From an uncultured Sphingomonadaceae bacterium (GTDB taxonomy: Bacteria > Pseudomonadota > Alphaproteobacteria > Sphingomonadales > Sphingomonadaceae), in NCBI GenBank assembly GCA_937920575.1, contig CAKZSF010000248.1, forward strand, positions 1-5,487: a DNA stretch of 5,487 nucleotides. Direction: 5' to 3'. The notes beneath the pieces are model-generated. The model was not told where the DNA came from, did no database searches, and saw only the letters and a list, made by a program, of their open reading frames with translations. Positions 1 to 5,487 of the stretch are shown one piece after another (position 1 is the first letter of the stretch; the number at the start of each line of letters is the position of its first letter). Both the position numbers and the translations under genes were made by a program.

Positions 1-401
1 ATCCCCGCGACCAAACCTTTGAATTTCTCATCGTCGCGCAATTCCTGCGGGACGGCATCGATTGCCCGCGAAAGATTGTCAGACACGCTCAAAATATCGC
101 GCGCGAAACCGGTTGCGGCATAGGCACGCGCATCGGCGACGTCCTTTTCCATTCGGCGGCGGACATTTTGTGTTTCCGCCTTGGCATAGAGCACGTCCTG
201 CTTGGCTGCTTCCAGATCACTTTTGAGTGCTTCCAAAGCCTCTTCAACGCCGCCAGCATCCGCCTCGCAACTTTCTGCATCGTCGGCTTGATCCTTGAGA
301 TGTTCCGGCACGCCTTCCATCTCTTTGGCCATCTCTTTGGCCATCTCTTTGGCCAGCTCATTTTCAGCCACTTCGTCCAGCGGTTCTTTGTCATCATTCA
401 T
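1..401 (-). CDS. grpE: GrpE, DnaK nucleotide exchange factor (C-terminal part missing)
   Basis: Cytoplasmic co-chaperone that releases ADP from DnaK (Hsp70). The first 133 residues are visible and the gene leaves the window at the left edge. Residues 1-50 form an acidic, low-conservation head containing three AKEM repeats (17-28). Residues 52-98 look like the long coiled-coil helix, with the family-typical stretch YAKAETQNVRRRMEKDVADA (72-91). FARDILSVSDNLSRAI (99-114) follows, the usual entry to the four-helix bundle. The beta-wing domain that contacts DnaK is outside the window. The ATG at 401 gives the frame that matches GrpE; the overlapping frame opening at 397 does not. Spacing from the hrcA stop is 17 bp, with only a weak ribosome site (CGGA, well upstream) and a 10-bp palindrome CGTTTAAACG (404-413) in the spacer, so translation may be coupled to hrcA. 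In related genomes dnaK often lies nearby; that cannot be seen here. Confidence 0.95.
   Translation of the reverse strand, partial: MNDDKEPLDEVAENELAKEMAKEMAKEMEGVPEHLKDQADDAESCEADAGGVEEALEALKSDLEAAKQDVLYAKAETQNVRRRMEKDVADARAYAATGFARDILSVSDNLSRAIDAVPQELRDDEKFKGLVAG
317..352. repeat. Three perfect 12-bp tandem repeats inside grpE
   Basis: The 12-mer CCATCTCTTTGG occurs three times head to tail on the plus strand. Read on the coding strand it gives (AKEM)x3, GrpE residues 17-28, within the disordered or helical acidic head. Because the unit is a multiple of three, gain or loss of copies by slippage would keep the frame. Confidence 0.95.
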
Positions 402-418
402 TGCGTTTAAACGTCCGA

Positions 419-1462
419 TTATCCGATAAGTTTGCCCAAGCTTCGAGCCGTGAAATCAACCATGGGGACGACCCGCGCGTAATTCAACCGCGTGGGGCCG
501 ATCACCCCCAGCACACCGATCACTTTTCCATCACGGTCTCGGTACGGTGAAGCGATTACCGATGAACCGGACAAGGCGAACAATCTGTTCTCACTCCCGA
601 TGAAAATCCGCGTCGCATCCGCCTCTCGTGCGCTTTCCAGCAGAGACGCAACCGACTGCTTGTTCTCCAGATCATCAAGGAGTTGTCGGACGCGTTCGAG
701 ATCAGTCAGCGCATCTTCGTCGAGCAGATTGGCCTGCCCACGCACGATCAGCACCGGGCGATTCTGCGCGTCTTCGCTCCATACGGCGAGGCCTCGCTGG
801 ACCAGATCCGCGCTCGCCGAATCCAATTGCGCTTTGCCCGATCCAATTTCCGCCCGGATCGCAGCCTCAGCCTCTGGCAGGGTTCGCCCGACAAGGCGCG
901 CTGAAATGTAATTGCTGGCCTGCTCAAGCGCCGAAGCTGCCACACCCCCAGGCAGATCGAGCACGCGGTTCTCAACTTGCCCATCCTCGCCCACCAACAC
1001 CGCCAGAGCTTGCGTTGGAGACAGGGGCACCAGCGAAAGCTGTGCCAGCTTCGGTTCACGCGATGGCACCATCACCATGCCAGCCGCACCCGAAATATCG
1101 GACAGCATCGTGCTGGTCTGCTCCAACGCAGCCTCAATTGGCCCTGGTTCGGACATGCGCTGCTCGATTGTGGCACGCTCTTGTGCGGTTGGCTCGGCGA
1201 CTTGCATCATGCCATCGACAAACAGGCGCAGCCCGCTTTCGGTTGGCATGCGTCCGGCACTGGTGTGGGGTGCCGCGAGCAGCCCCAACCCTTCGAGGTC
1301 AGCAAGCACAGAGCGTATCGAGGCTGGCGACAGATTGATCGTCTGGTCCCCGGCCAGGGTTTTCGAGCCAACCGGCTGTCCGCTTTCGATATACTCCTCA
1401 ACCACACGCCGAAAAATATCGCGCGCGCGATCGGTCATTTCGAGGAGAGGTGGGGACGACAT
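419..1462 (-). CDS. hrcA: HrcA, heat-inducible transcription repressor
   Basis: Repressor of class I heat-shock genes (classically groESL), which binds the CIRCE inverted repeat and depends on GroEL for folding. Its 347 residues match the usual family length. An N-terminal winged helix-turn-helix spans about 9-75 (TDRARDIFRRVVEEYIESG, GQPVGSKTLA, then SPASIRSVLADLEGLGLL and HTSAGRMPTESG). The central GAF-like/dimerisation region follows. The C-terminal signature GPTRLNYARVVPMVDFTA (322-339) is intact. The ATG at 1462 is preferred because AGGG lies just upstream; the in-frame ATG at codon 9 has no ribosome site, although it would also keep the whole DNA-binding domain. It heads an hrcA-grpE pair and is divergent from rph. 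No CIRCE element is visible in the upstream gap, so autoregulation through CIRCE is not supported here. Confidence 0.97.
   Translation of the reverse strand: MSSPPLLEMTDRARDIFRRVVEEYIESGQPVGSKTLAGDQTINLSPASIRSVLADLEGLGLLAAPHTSAGRMPTESGLRLFVDGMMQVAEPTAQERATIEQRMSEPGPIEAALEQTSTMLSDISGAAGMVMVPSREPKLAQLSLVPLSPTQALAVLVGEDGQVENRVLDLPGGVAASALEQASNYISARLVGRTLPEAEAAIRAEIGSGKAQLDSASADLVQRGLAVWSEDAQNRPVLIVRGQANLLDEDALTDLERVRQLLDDLENKQSVASLLESAREADATRIFIGSENRLFALSGSSVIASPYRDRDGKVIGVLGVIGPTRLNYARVVPMVDFTARSLGKLIG
460..488 (-). promoter_or_regulatory. Possible sigma-32 (heat-shock) promoter for grpE inside hrcA
   Basis: On the minus strand GTTGAAT (488-482), 14 bp, then CCCCATGG (467-460) resembles the sigma-32 consensus CTTGAAA / CCCCATNT: 5 of 7 positions in the first box, all but the last fixed position in the second, and acceptable spacing. 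Transcription would start near 453 and leave a leader of about 50 nt before the grpE ATG. The same bases encode the conserved HrcA residues LNYARVVPM, so protein conservation alone could produce the match. Confidence 0.4.
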
Positions 1463-1468
1463 AAACCC

Positions 1469-1497
1469 TATTTAGCCGATATGCTTGCTCCCTCAAG
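1469..1497 (-). promoter_or_regulatory. Candidate hrcA promoter
   Basis: On the minus strand CTTGAG (1497-1492), 17 bp, then TAAATA (1474-1469). The spacing is ideal for a housekeeping promoter, but the -10 box is only a partial match. Its last base is six bases from the hrcA ATG, so the start site would fall at or next to the start codon, giving a leaderless or nearly leaderless message. The CTTGAG box also resembles a sigma-32 -35 element, but no CCCCAT-type partner is present. Confidence 0.3.
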
Positions 1498-1527
1498 TCT
1501 CCTGCGCCATGGCCTCATCAACAATCT

Positions 1528-1533
1528 GAAGGA
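1528..1533 (+). promoter_or_regulatory. Ribosome binding site of rph
   Basis: GAAGGA lies 8 nt before the ATG at 1542. It is a good Shine-Dalgarno match at normal spacing and supports this start, which also gives the usual RNase PH opening MRPSGRAPD. Confidence 0.75.
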
Positions 1534-1541
1534 TATGATTC

Positions 1542-2255
1542 ATGAGACCATCCGGCCGCGCGCCCGACGAGATGCGCGAAATCACCATTGAAACTGCTTT
1601 CACCAAGCATGCAGAGGGTTCTTGCCTGATCAGTTTTGGCGACACGCGCGTGCTGTGCACCGCCAGCATCGAAGAACGCATTCCGCCTTGGCTTCGCGGC
1701 AAGGGCGAAGGCTGGGTCACCGGTGAATATTCCATGCTCCCAAGGGCCACGCACACGCGCGGCTCTCGTGAGGCGGCGCGCGGCAAACAATCGGGTCGCA
1801 CGCAGGAAATTCAACGTCTTATCGGACGTTCTTTGCGCGCTGTGGTTGATCTCAAGAAGCTCGGCGAGCGGCAAATTACGCTCGATTGCGACGTAATTCA
1901 GGCTGATGGGGGCACGCGCACCGCGTCGATTTCTGGCGCATGGGTGGCATTGCGTCTCGCCGTCAACACGCTGATCGAGGCTGGTGAACTGAAAGAAGAC
2001 CCGATCACGGGCAAAGTCGCGGCGATTTCTTGCGGCATCTACAAGGGCACACCAGTGCTTGATCTGGACTATCCCGAGGACAGTGACGCGGATGCGGACG
2101 CCAATTTCGTCCTGATCGAGGGCGGCCAGATCGCCGAAGTTCAGGCCACGGCCGAGGGCGCGACCTATGATGAAGAGGGTCTTTTGCGCCTTCTGCGCCT
2201 CGCCAATATTGGGTGCGACCAGATCTTTGACGCGCAGGATAAGGCAACCGCATGA
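1542..2255 (+). CDS. rph: RNase PH, tRNA 3'-end nucleotidyltransferase
   Basis: Phosphate-dependent 3'-to-5' exoribonuclease that trims the 3' ends of tRNA precursors in the cytoplasm, forming a hexameric ring. At 237 residues it is essentially the family length. It opens with the hallmark [19 protein letters not shown] (21-27) and [11 protein letters not shown] (32-42) follow. Substrate and phosphate-binding residues are in place: R86 in GRTQEIQR and R126 in GGTRTAS (123-129). The metal-binding acidic cluster is [13 protein letters not shown] (176-188), and the closing [13 protein letters not shown] is typical. The last bases overlap rdgB by 4 bp (ATGA), so the two genes are very probably translated from one message. 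It is divergent from hrcA across a 79-bp gap. No clear sigma-70 promoter was found in that gap on this strand. Nothing suggests loss of function. Confidence 0.98.
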   Translation: MRPSGRAPDEMREITIETAFTKHAEGSCLISFGDTRVLCTASIEERIPPWLRGKGEGWVTGEYSMLPRATHTRGSREAARGKQSGRTQEIQRLIGRSLRAVVDLKKLGERQITLDCDVIQADGGTRTASISGAWVALRLAVNTLIEAGELKEDPITGKVAAISCGIYKGTPVLDLDYPEDSDADADANFVLIEGGQIAEVQATAEGATYDEEGLLRLLRLANIGCDQIFDAQDKATA

Positions 2256-2881
2256 CCAGGCGCATTGGCTCTGGCAAACTGGTGATTGCCACGCACAATG
2301 CGGGCAAGTTGAAAGAGATATCGGCGCTGCTTGATCCCTTCGGCGTGGATTGCATCTCGGCAGGGTCGTTGGGCCTGCCAGAGCCAGCGGAGACAGGAAC
2401 CACTTTCGTCGAGAATGCGCTGATCAAGGCGCGTGCAGCGGCGGAAGCGTCGGGCATGCAGGCGCTTGCTGACGACAGCGGGCTATCCGTGGCCGCTCTG
2501 GATGGTCGCCCGGGCGTCTACACCGCCGACTGGGCCGAGCGGCAGTGGTTCGAGGGCGACGCCGGCCGCGACTGGTACATGGCGATGGGCAAAGTCGAGG
2601 GAATGCTTCAGGCGCAAGGCGCAGAGGCACCGCGCGGTGCTTGGTTTAGCTGTGTGCTGGCGATCGCATGGCCCGACGGCGATCACGCTGTTTACGAAGG
2701 CAGAATTGACGGCAGCCTCACCTGGCCGCCGCGTGGTACGATGGGTTTTGGCTATGATCCTGTATTTGTCCCAACCGGACGTGAGCAAACGTTTGCGGAA
2801 CTAGATCCGGCCGAAAAGCACGCGATCAGCCATCGGGCTGACGCGTTTGCGAAGCTGGTGGCTGATCAGTTTCAGGCATAG
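2252..2881 (+). CDS. rdgB: RdgB/HAM1-family dITP/XTP pyrophosphatase
   Basis: Nucleotide-pool sanitising enzyme that hydrolyses non-canonical purine triphosphates (dITP, ITP, XTP) to the monophosphate and pyrophosphate, keeping deaminated bases out of DNA and RNA. Its 209 residues are slightly longer than the E. coli enzyme. Visible motifs are [14 protein letters not shown] (10-23, the SHNxxK-like triphosphate loop), [17 protein letters not shown] (48-64), the catalytic ALADDSGL (71-78, D74/D75), PGVYTADWA (87-95), FGYDPVF (166-172) and [10 protein letters not shown] (189-198, base recognition). The start is fixed by the ATGA overlap with rph and by AAGG 7 nt upstream. The 3' end overlaps the convergent CAP gene by 56 bp; the shared part covers its last 18 or so residues, including part of the ISHRADA helix. 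Confidence 0.97.
   Translation: MTRRIGSGKLVIATHNAGKLKEISALLDPFGVDCISAGSLGLPEPAETGTTFVENALIKARAAAEASGMQALADDSGLSVAALDGRPGVYTADWAERQWFEGDAGRDWYMAMGKVEGMLQAQGAEAPRGAWFSCVLAIAWPDGDHAVYEGRIDGSLTWPPRGTMGFGYDPVFVPTGREQTFAELDPAEKHAISHRADAFAKLVADQFQA
2824..2867. terminator. Hairpin in the convergent rdgB/CAP overlap, possible terminator
   Basis: GATCAGCCA (2824-2832) and TGGCTGATC (2859-2867) are perfect 9-bp inverted arms. In the plus-strand RNA the stem extends to 13 pairs (2824-2836 with 2855-2867), including two G-U pairs, around an 18-nt loop. In the minus-strand RNA those two pairs become A-C mismatches, but a run of four U follows five bases after the stem. The plus side has only UUU three bases after it. 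It overlaps the CAP stop codon and ends 11 bases before the rdgB stop. No other terminator-like structure lies between these tail-to-tail genes. Because it is inside coding sequence, chance is a real alternative. Confidence 0.35.
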
Positions 2882-3488
2882 TCGGATAGCCCACCGGACG
2901 CTTGCGCCAGTTTCCAGCAGGGTAATAACGGCAAACCAGAAACTCAAAGCTCGTGCCTTGGCTTAGAGCGCAGCCCACTTGCTCTGTCTGAGGCCAGATT
3001 ATCTGCGTGTAGTGCCCTACATCACGCCAATTCCCCGTGGTTGAAACATTGGGGAAGTTTCCAGCCCTAAAGTACTGTTTCTCAGCAATAAAAAGCTCAA
3101 CCATGTCCTCTGGGCCATGGTAACCAATCGGGCCAGCCCACAGGTTTTCCCCAGCGTCATTGGTGGTCGATTGATCAGCATGCCGCATAACATTTGTCCG
3201 CGCCAACTCGCGCGCCCAGATGCGCGCATCAGCTTCCAGCTTTTTACTCCAGCGTAAAGGCGCAACCCGCATCACCTTGCGTTCGGCGTTGTGTGTGGCG
3301 AGCAATCGCCCTGCAAAGCTCTTCGGCTTTGGTTGGGATGATTGCGATGCTGCAACATTCTGCTCGGCCGACGTATCAGCGCGTGGCTGGGTGACGGTAT
3401 CAGAGGTCTCTTGCGCGCTGGACAAAGTGCCGGATGCCAGCATGGCCGATGCCAACAGGCCCAGCGATATCAGGGTTTTGCGTCTCAT
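2826..3488 (-). CDS. Secreted CAP (SCP/PR-1-like) domain protein
   Basis: 220-residue exported protein of the CAP superfamily; the biological role in bacteria is mostly unknown. A signal peptide covers residues 1-25 (RRK, a hydrophobic core LISLGLLASAMLASG, likely cut after SSA25), followed by a Ser/Gln/Pro-rich linker (26-57). The CAP domain spans about 58-195. All four cavity residues are visible: H103 in MRHAD, E114 in GENLWAG, E136 (or E131) in ELFIAEKQYF, and H159 in GHYTQIIW. GHYTQIIWPQT (158-168) fits the CAP1 signature and FLVCRYYPAGNW (183-194) fits CAP2. C173 and C186 could form a disulfide in the periplasm. A polar Pro/Gln-rich tail (201-220) follows; residues from about 203 on are encoded in the overlap with rdgB. 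It is the only minus-strand gene between rdgB and hemW, so it splits what could otherwise be one plus-strand operon. Part of the gene looks richer in A+T than its neighbours by eye. Confidence 0.93.
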   Translation of the reverse strand: MRRKTLISLGLLASAMLASGTLSSAQETSDTVTQPRADTSAEQNVAASQSSQPKPKSFAGRLLATHNAERKVMRVAPLRWSKKLEADARIWARELARTNVMRHADQSTTNDAGENLWAGPIGYHGPEDMVELFIAEKQYFRAGNFPNVSTTGNWRDVGHYTQIIWPQTEQVGCALSQGTSFEFLVCRYYPAGNWRKRPVGYPTMPETDQPPASQTRQPDG

Positions 3489-3491
3489 CCG

Positions 3492-3499
3492 CCCCTCTT
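3492..3499 (-). promoter_or_regulatory. Ribosome binding site of the CAP-domain gene
   Basis: On the minus strand AAGAGGGG ends 3 nt before the ATG at 3488, with its GAGG core 5 nt away. It is a strong purine-rich site and supports this start, which also yields a complete signal peptide. Confidence 0.65.
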
Positions 3500-3538
3500 A
3501 CCTTGCGTCGGTTAAGAAAGGCTGGAACAAGCACCAAA

Positions 3539-4690
3539 ATGGCCCGCGCGCTCTACATCCACTGGCCCTTCTGCCTGAAGAAGTGCCCCTATTGTGACTT
3601 CAACAGCCATGTGCGCAAGGAGGTGGATGAAGAATTGTGGGAAGCCGCGTTGCTGGCAGACCTTCGGCACGAGGCAGCGCTGGCCAGCGGCGAAGCCTTA
3701 ACCAGCATCTTTTTCGGCGGTGGTACGCCCAGTCTTATGCCGCCTGCATTGGTCGAAACACTGCTTCGAGAGGCAGAGAAATTATGGGGCTTCGTTCCTG
3801 ATATCGAGATCACGCTGGAGGCGAATCCGTCCTCTGTCGAAGCATCAAAATTCGCTGCTCTCGCAGACGCGGGCGTGAACCGCGTATCGCTGGGCGTGCA
3901 ATCGCTCGACAATGCGGCTTTGCGCTTTCTAGGCCGACTGCATGACGTCACGGAGGCATTGCAAGCCCTTGAAATTGCACAATCTGTGTTTGACCGAGTC
4001 AGTTTCGACCTGATCTATGCGTTGCCTGATCAGACTCCCGAGCGATGGCGCAAACAACTGTCGCAAGCGCTGACCTATGGCACCTCGCATCTGTCGCTTT
4101 ACCAGCTGACGATTGAGCCCAACACGCGCTTTGCCACAGATGTTCGCACCGGTGCATTTGAGCCGCTTGATGACGACGCGGCAGCGGATTTGTTCCAGCT
4201 CACGCAGGAGCTGACCGACGCGGCGGGTATGCCAGCCTATGAAGTCAGCAACCATGCCCGGCGGGGTGAGGAGAGCCTTCATAACCTCACCTATTGGCGG
4301 TATCAGGACTATTGTGGAATTGGCCCGGGCGCGCATGGACGTCGGAGCGGCATGGCAACCCAGCGCCATCGCAAACCAGAGAACTGGCTGTCCGCTATCG
4401 AACGCAATACACACGGAATACAGGAAGAACTGGGACTAACCGCCGAAGAACAGGCCAGCGAAGCGCTGATGATGGGACTGCGCCTGTATGAGGGAGTCAA
4501 TATTGCCGCCTTGGCGCAACGCTTTGGCTTCGATGAAGCAGAACTTCTTTCTAAGCAAAAACTTACTCAATTCAGCGATTTGGGACTCATTTCTCAGACT
4601 GACAATGTTCTCAAAGTCACACCAAAAGGCATGCCTTTGCTCGATGCATTACTCGGCGAAATTGTTGCCGATGATCTGGTGACGGCATGA
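3539..4690 (+). CDS. hemW: HemW, radical SAM haem chaperone (formerly annotated as coproporphyrinogen III oxidase-like)
   Basis: Cytoplasmic radical SAM protein that binds haem and is thought to hand it to respiratory enzymes; it is related to HemN but lacks proven oxidase activity. 383 residues, normal for the family. The iron-sulfur motif CLKKCPYC (C12, C16, C19) follows the standard opening ARALYIHWPF. GGGTPSL (60-66), EANPSS (94-99), RVSLGVQS (115-122) and SFDLIYALP (155-163) belong to the SAM barrel. SLYQLTIEPNT (186-196) and HNLTYWRYQDYCGIGPGAH (248-266) carry the HNxxYW motif usual for HemW. A HemN_C-type winged helix closes the protein (about 305-375). The start at 3539 is preferred over an in-frame upstream ATG at 3434, because the upstream one would add 35 residues of non-HemW sequence and overlap the CAP gene start. 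The ribosome site is weak (GGA, 12 nt away). Its stop overlaps the next gene by ATGA. Confidence 0.96.
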   Translation: MARALYIHWPFCLKKCPYCDFNSHVRKEVDEELWEAALLADLRHEAALASGEALTSIFFGGGTPSLMPPALVETLLREAEKLWGFVPDIEITLEANPSSVEASKFAALADAGVNRVSLGVQSLDNAALRFLGRLHDVTEALQALEIAQSVFDRVSFDLIYALPDQTPERWRKQLSQALTYGTSHLSLYQLTIEPNTRFATDVRTGAFEPLDDDAAADLFQLTQELTDAAGMPAYEVSNHARRGEESLHNLTYWRYQDYCGIGPGAHGRRSGMATQRHRKPENWLSAIERNTHGIQEELGLTAEEQASEALMMGLRLYEGVNIAALAQRFGFDEAELLSKQKLTQFSDLGLISQTDNVLKVTPKGMPLLDALLGEIVADDLVTA

Positions 4691-5487
4691 GCGCAGCTGA
4701 CTGCCTTGAGGTCTGGGGCAAGCATTTGCGCGATAATCGACGCAGGAGCGATCACACAGTGCGTGCCTATGTTGCCGCGGCCAAGCGCCTGCTTGACGAA
4801 ACTGAAGCGCAAGATTGGCCTGCCCTCGCCCGGCTCAACGCGCGCGACTTGCGCCTTCAACTGGCAAAGCGGCGAGCCGACGGAATCGGCAATGCCAGCG
4901 CAGCGCGCGAATTGTCTGCGCTGAAAGCCTTCATCGCTTTTGCACGCGAACAAACCGGTCAAGAAGGCGCAGCTGCCCCGCGTTTGCGCGGTCCGCGACT
5001 GAAGAAGCCACTGCCCCGCCCCATCACACCCGATGATGTCGAAGGGTTGGCCGAAAGCGTCGCAATCGATGCCAGCGAAGACTGGATCGGTGCGAGAGAC
5101 CGCGCGGTATTGCTATTGCTGTACGGGGCCGGCCTGCGCATCGCCGAGGCTCTTTCGCTCACAGGCAAAGACTTACCGCTGGGCGAAACGCTAACCGTGA
5201 CCGGCAAAGGCAACAAACAGCGCGTCGTCCCGGTGCTGCCCATAGTGCGGCAGGCGGTCGCAGAGTACGCTTCGGCCAACCCGTGGAAGTTGGCTCCAGA
5301 CGAGCCAATCTTTCGCGGTGCCAAAGGCGGCGTGCTTAATCCGGGGATGGTGCAAAAGGCCGTCGCAAAGGCGCGCAAAGCGCTTGGCCTGCCCGACACG
5401 GCCACGCCGCATGCCTTGCGCCACAGTTTCGCAACGCACCTTTTAGGAGCGGGCGCGGATTTGCGTAGCTTGCAAGAATTGCTGGGC
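4687..5487 (+). CDS. xerC: XerC/D-type tyrosine recombinase (3' end missing)
   Basis: Site-specific recombinase; Xer proteins resolve chromosome dimers at dif during division. 267 residues are visible before the right edge, out of roughly 300 expected. Residues about 5-90 form the N-terminal core-binding domain (SDHTVRAYVAAAKRLL, ARELSALKAFIAFAR), and KKPLPRPITPDDVE (106-119) links to the catalytic domain. Catalytic residues seen are R151 in GAGLRIAEALSL, K174 in TGKGNKQRVVP, and H242 and R245 in HALRHSFATHLL. The second His and the nucleophilic Tyr lie beyond the edge. Numbering is close to E. coli XerC (R148, K172, H240, R243), which argues for a chromosomal Xer protein over a phage integrase. 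XerC is favoured over XerD only weakly. It starts within the hemW stop (ATGA overlap) with GGTGA 4 nt upstream, so it is probably translated with hemW. Confidence 0.9.
   Translation, partial: MSAADCLEVWGKHLRDNRRRSDHTVRAYVAAAKRLLDETEAQDWPALARLNARDLRLQLAKRRADGIGNASAARELSALKAFIAFAREQTGQEGAAAPRLRGPRLKKPLPRPITPDDVEGLAESVAIDASEDWIGARDRAVLLLLYGAGLRIAEALSLTGKDLPLGETLTVTGKGNKQRVVPVLPIVRQAVAEYASANPWKLAPDEPIFRGAKGGVLNPGMVQKAVAKARKALGLPDTATPHALRHSFATHLLGAGADLRSLQELLG

Noticed and set aside
89..410. Overlapping frames in the grpE region (89-397 minus, 168-410 plus)
   Set aside because: Trp/Lys/Arg-rich or repeat-derived translations; the frame starting at 401 matches GrpE and accounts for the sequence.
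1534..1539. TATGAT just before the rph start as a -10 box
   Set aside because: It abuts the ribosome site and lies two bases before the ATG, and no TTG-type -35 box is at the right distance; transcription would start inside the gene.
1463..1541. CIRCE operator (TTAGCACTC-N9-GAGTGCTAA) in the hrcA-rph gap
   Set aside because: No such inverted repeat is present. The CTTG...CAAG pair at 1484-1497 has only 4-bp arms, and GCCATGGC at 1506-1513 is an ordinary 8-bp palindrome.
628..1591. Long open frames on the plus strand antisense to hrcA (628-1338, 912-1475 and 977-1591)
   Set aside because: Their translations are Arg/Ser/Pro-rich or low in recognisable structure, with no family motif, and they mirror the codon bias of hrcA, whose full-length conserved protein explains the region.
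3434..3538. Upstream in-frame ATG for hemW at 3434
   Set aside because: The extra 35 residues do not resemble HemW and would be read from the CAP signal-peptide region; the start at 3539 gives the standard HemW N-terminus.
1..5487. Mobile elements, CRISPR, tRNA/rRNA genes, toxin-antitoxin or defence systems
   Set aside because: No terminal inverted repeats, transposase, spaced direct repeats or RNA gene signatures were seen. The tyrosine recombinase has Xer-like residue numbering and housekeeping context, so it is not taken as evidence for an integrated element.

Overview
The window is a compact, almost gap-free stretch of bacterial chromosome. Gene content, protein signatures and moderately high GC point to an alphaproteobacterium, most likely Sphingomonadales (Erythrobacter- or Sphingomonas-like). 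That placement rests on recognising the HrcA, GrpE, RNase PH and HemW sequences by eye, not on a search. There are seven protein genes, two of them cut by the window edges. I found no tRNA, rRNA, CRISPR array, insertion sequence or prophage. No stretch over 300 bases lacks a gene; the largest gap is 79 bp.

Left part (minus strand, 1-1462): a heat-shock pair, hrcA followed 17 bp later by grpE, whose C-terminal end runs off the left edge. HrcA is the repressor of class I heat-shock genes and GrpE is the nucleotide exchange factor of DnaK. A sequence close to the sigma-32 (RpoH) promoter consensus lies inside the 3' end of hrcA, about 60 bp upstream of grpE, and could drive grpE separately on heat shock. 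GrpE carries a small in-frame 12-bp tandem repeat near its N-terminus.

Middle (plus strand, 1542-2881): divergent from hrcA across a 79-bp gap lie rph (RNase PH, tRNA 3' trimming) and rdgB (ITP/XTP pyrophosphatase), joined by a 4-bp ATGA overlap and almost certainly co-transcribed.

Right part: a secreted CAP/SCP-domain protein gene sits on the minus strand (2826-3488). Its 3' end overlaps rdgB tail-to-tail by 56 bp, and it faces away from hemW across a 50-bp gap. hemW (radical SAM haem chaperone) and a Xer-type tyrosine recombinase (xerC-like, cut by the right edge) follow on the plus strand, again joined by an ATGA overlap. A long imperfect hairpin lies in the rdgB/CAP overlap and may end transcription from one or both sides.

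Overall this is a conserved housekeeping neighbourhood: protein folding, RNA maturation, nucleotide sanitation, haem delivery and chromosome dimer resolution. The one gene that looks out of place is the CAP-domain gene between rdgB and hemW. I see no convincing undescribed system. The best leads are regulatory: the internal heat-shock-like promoter, the hairpin in the convergent overlap, and the tightly packed divergent starts.
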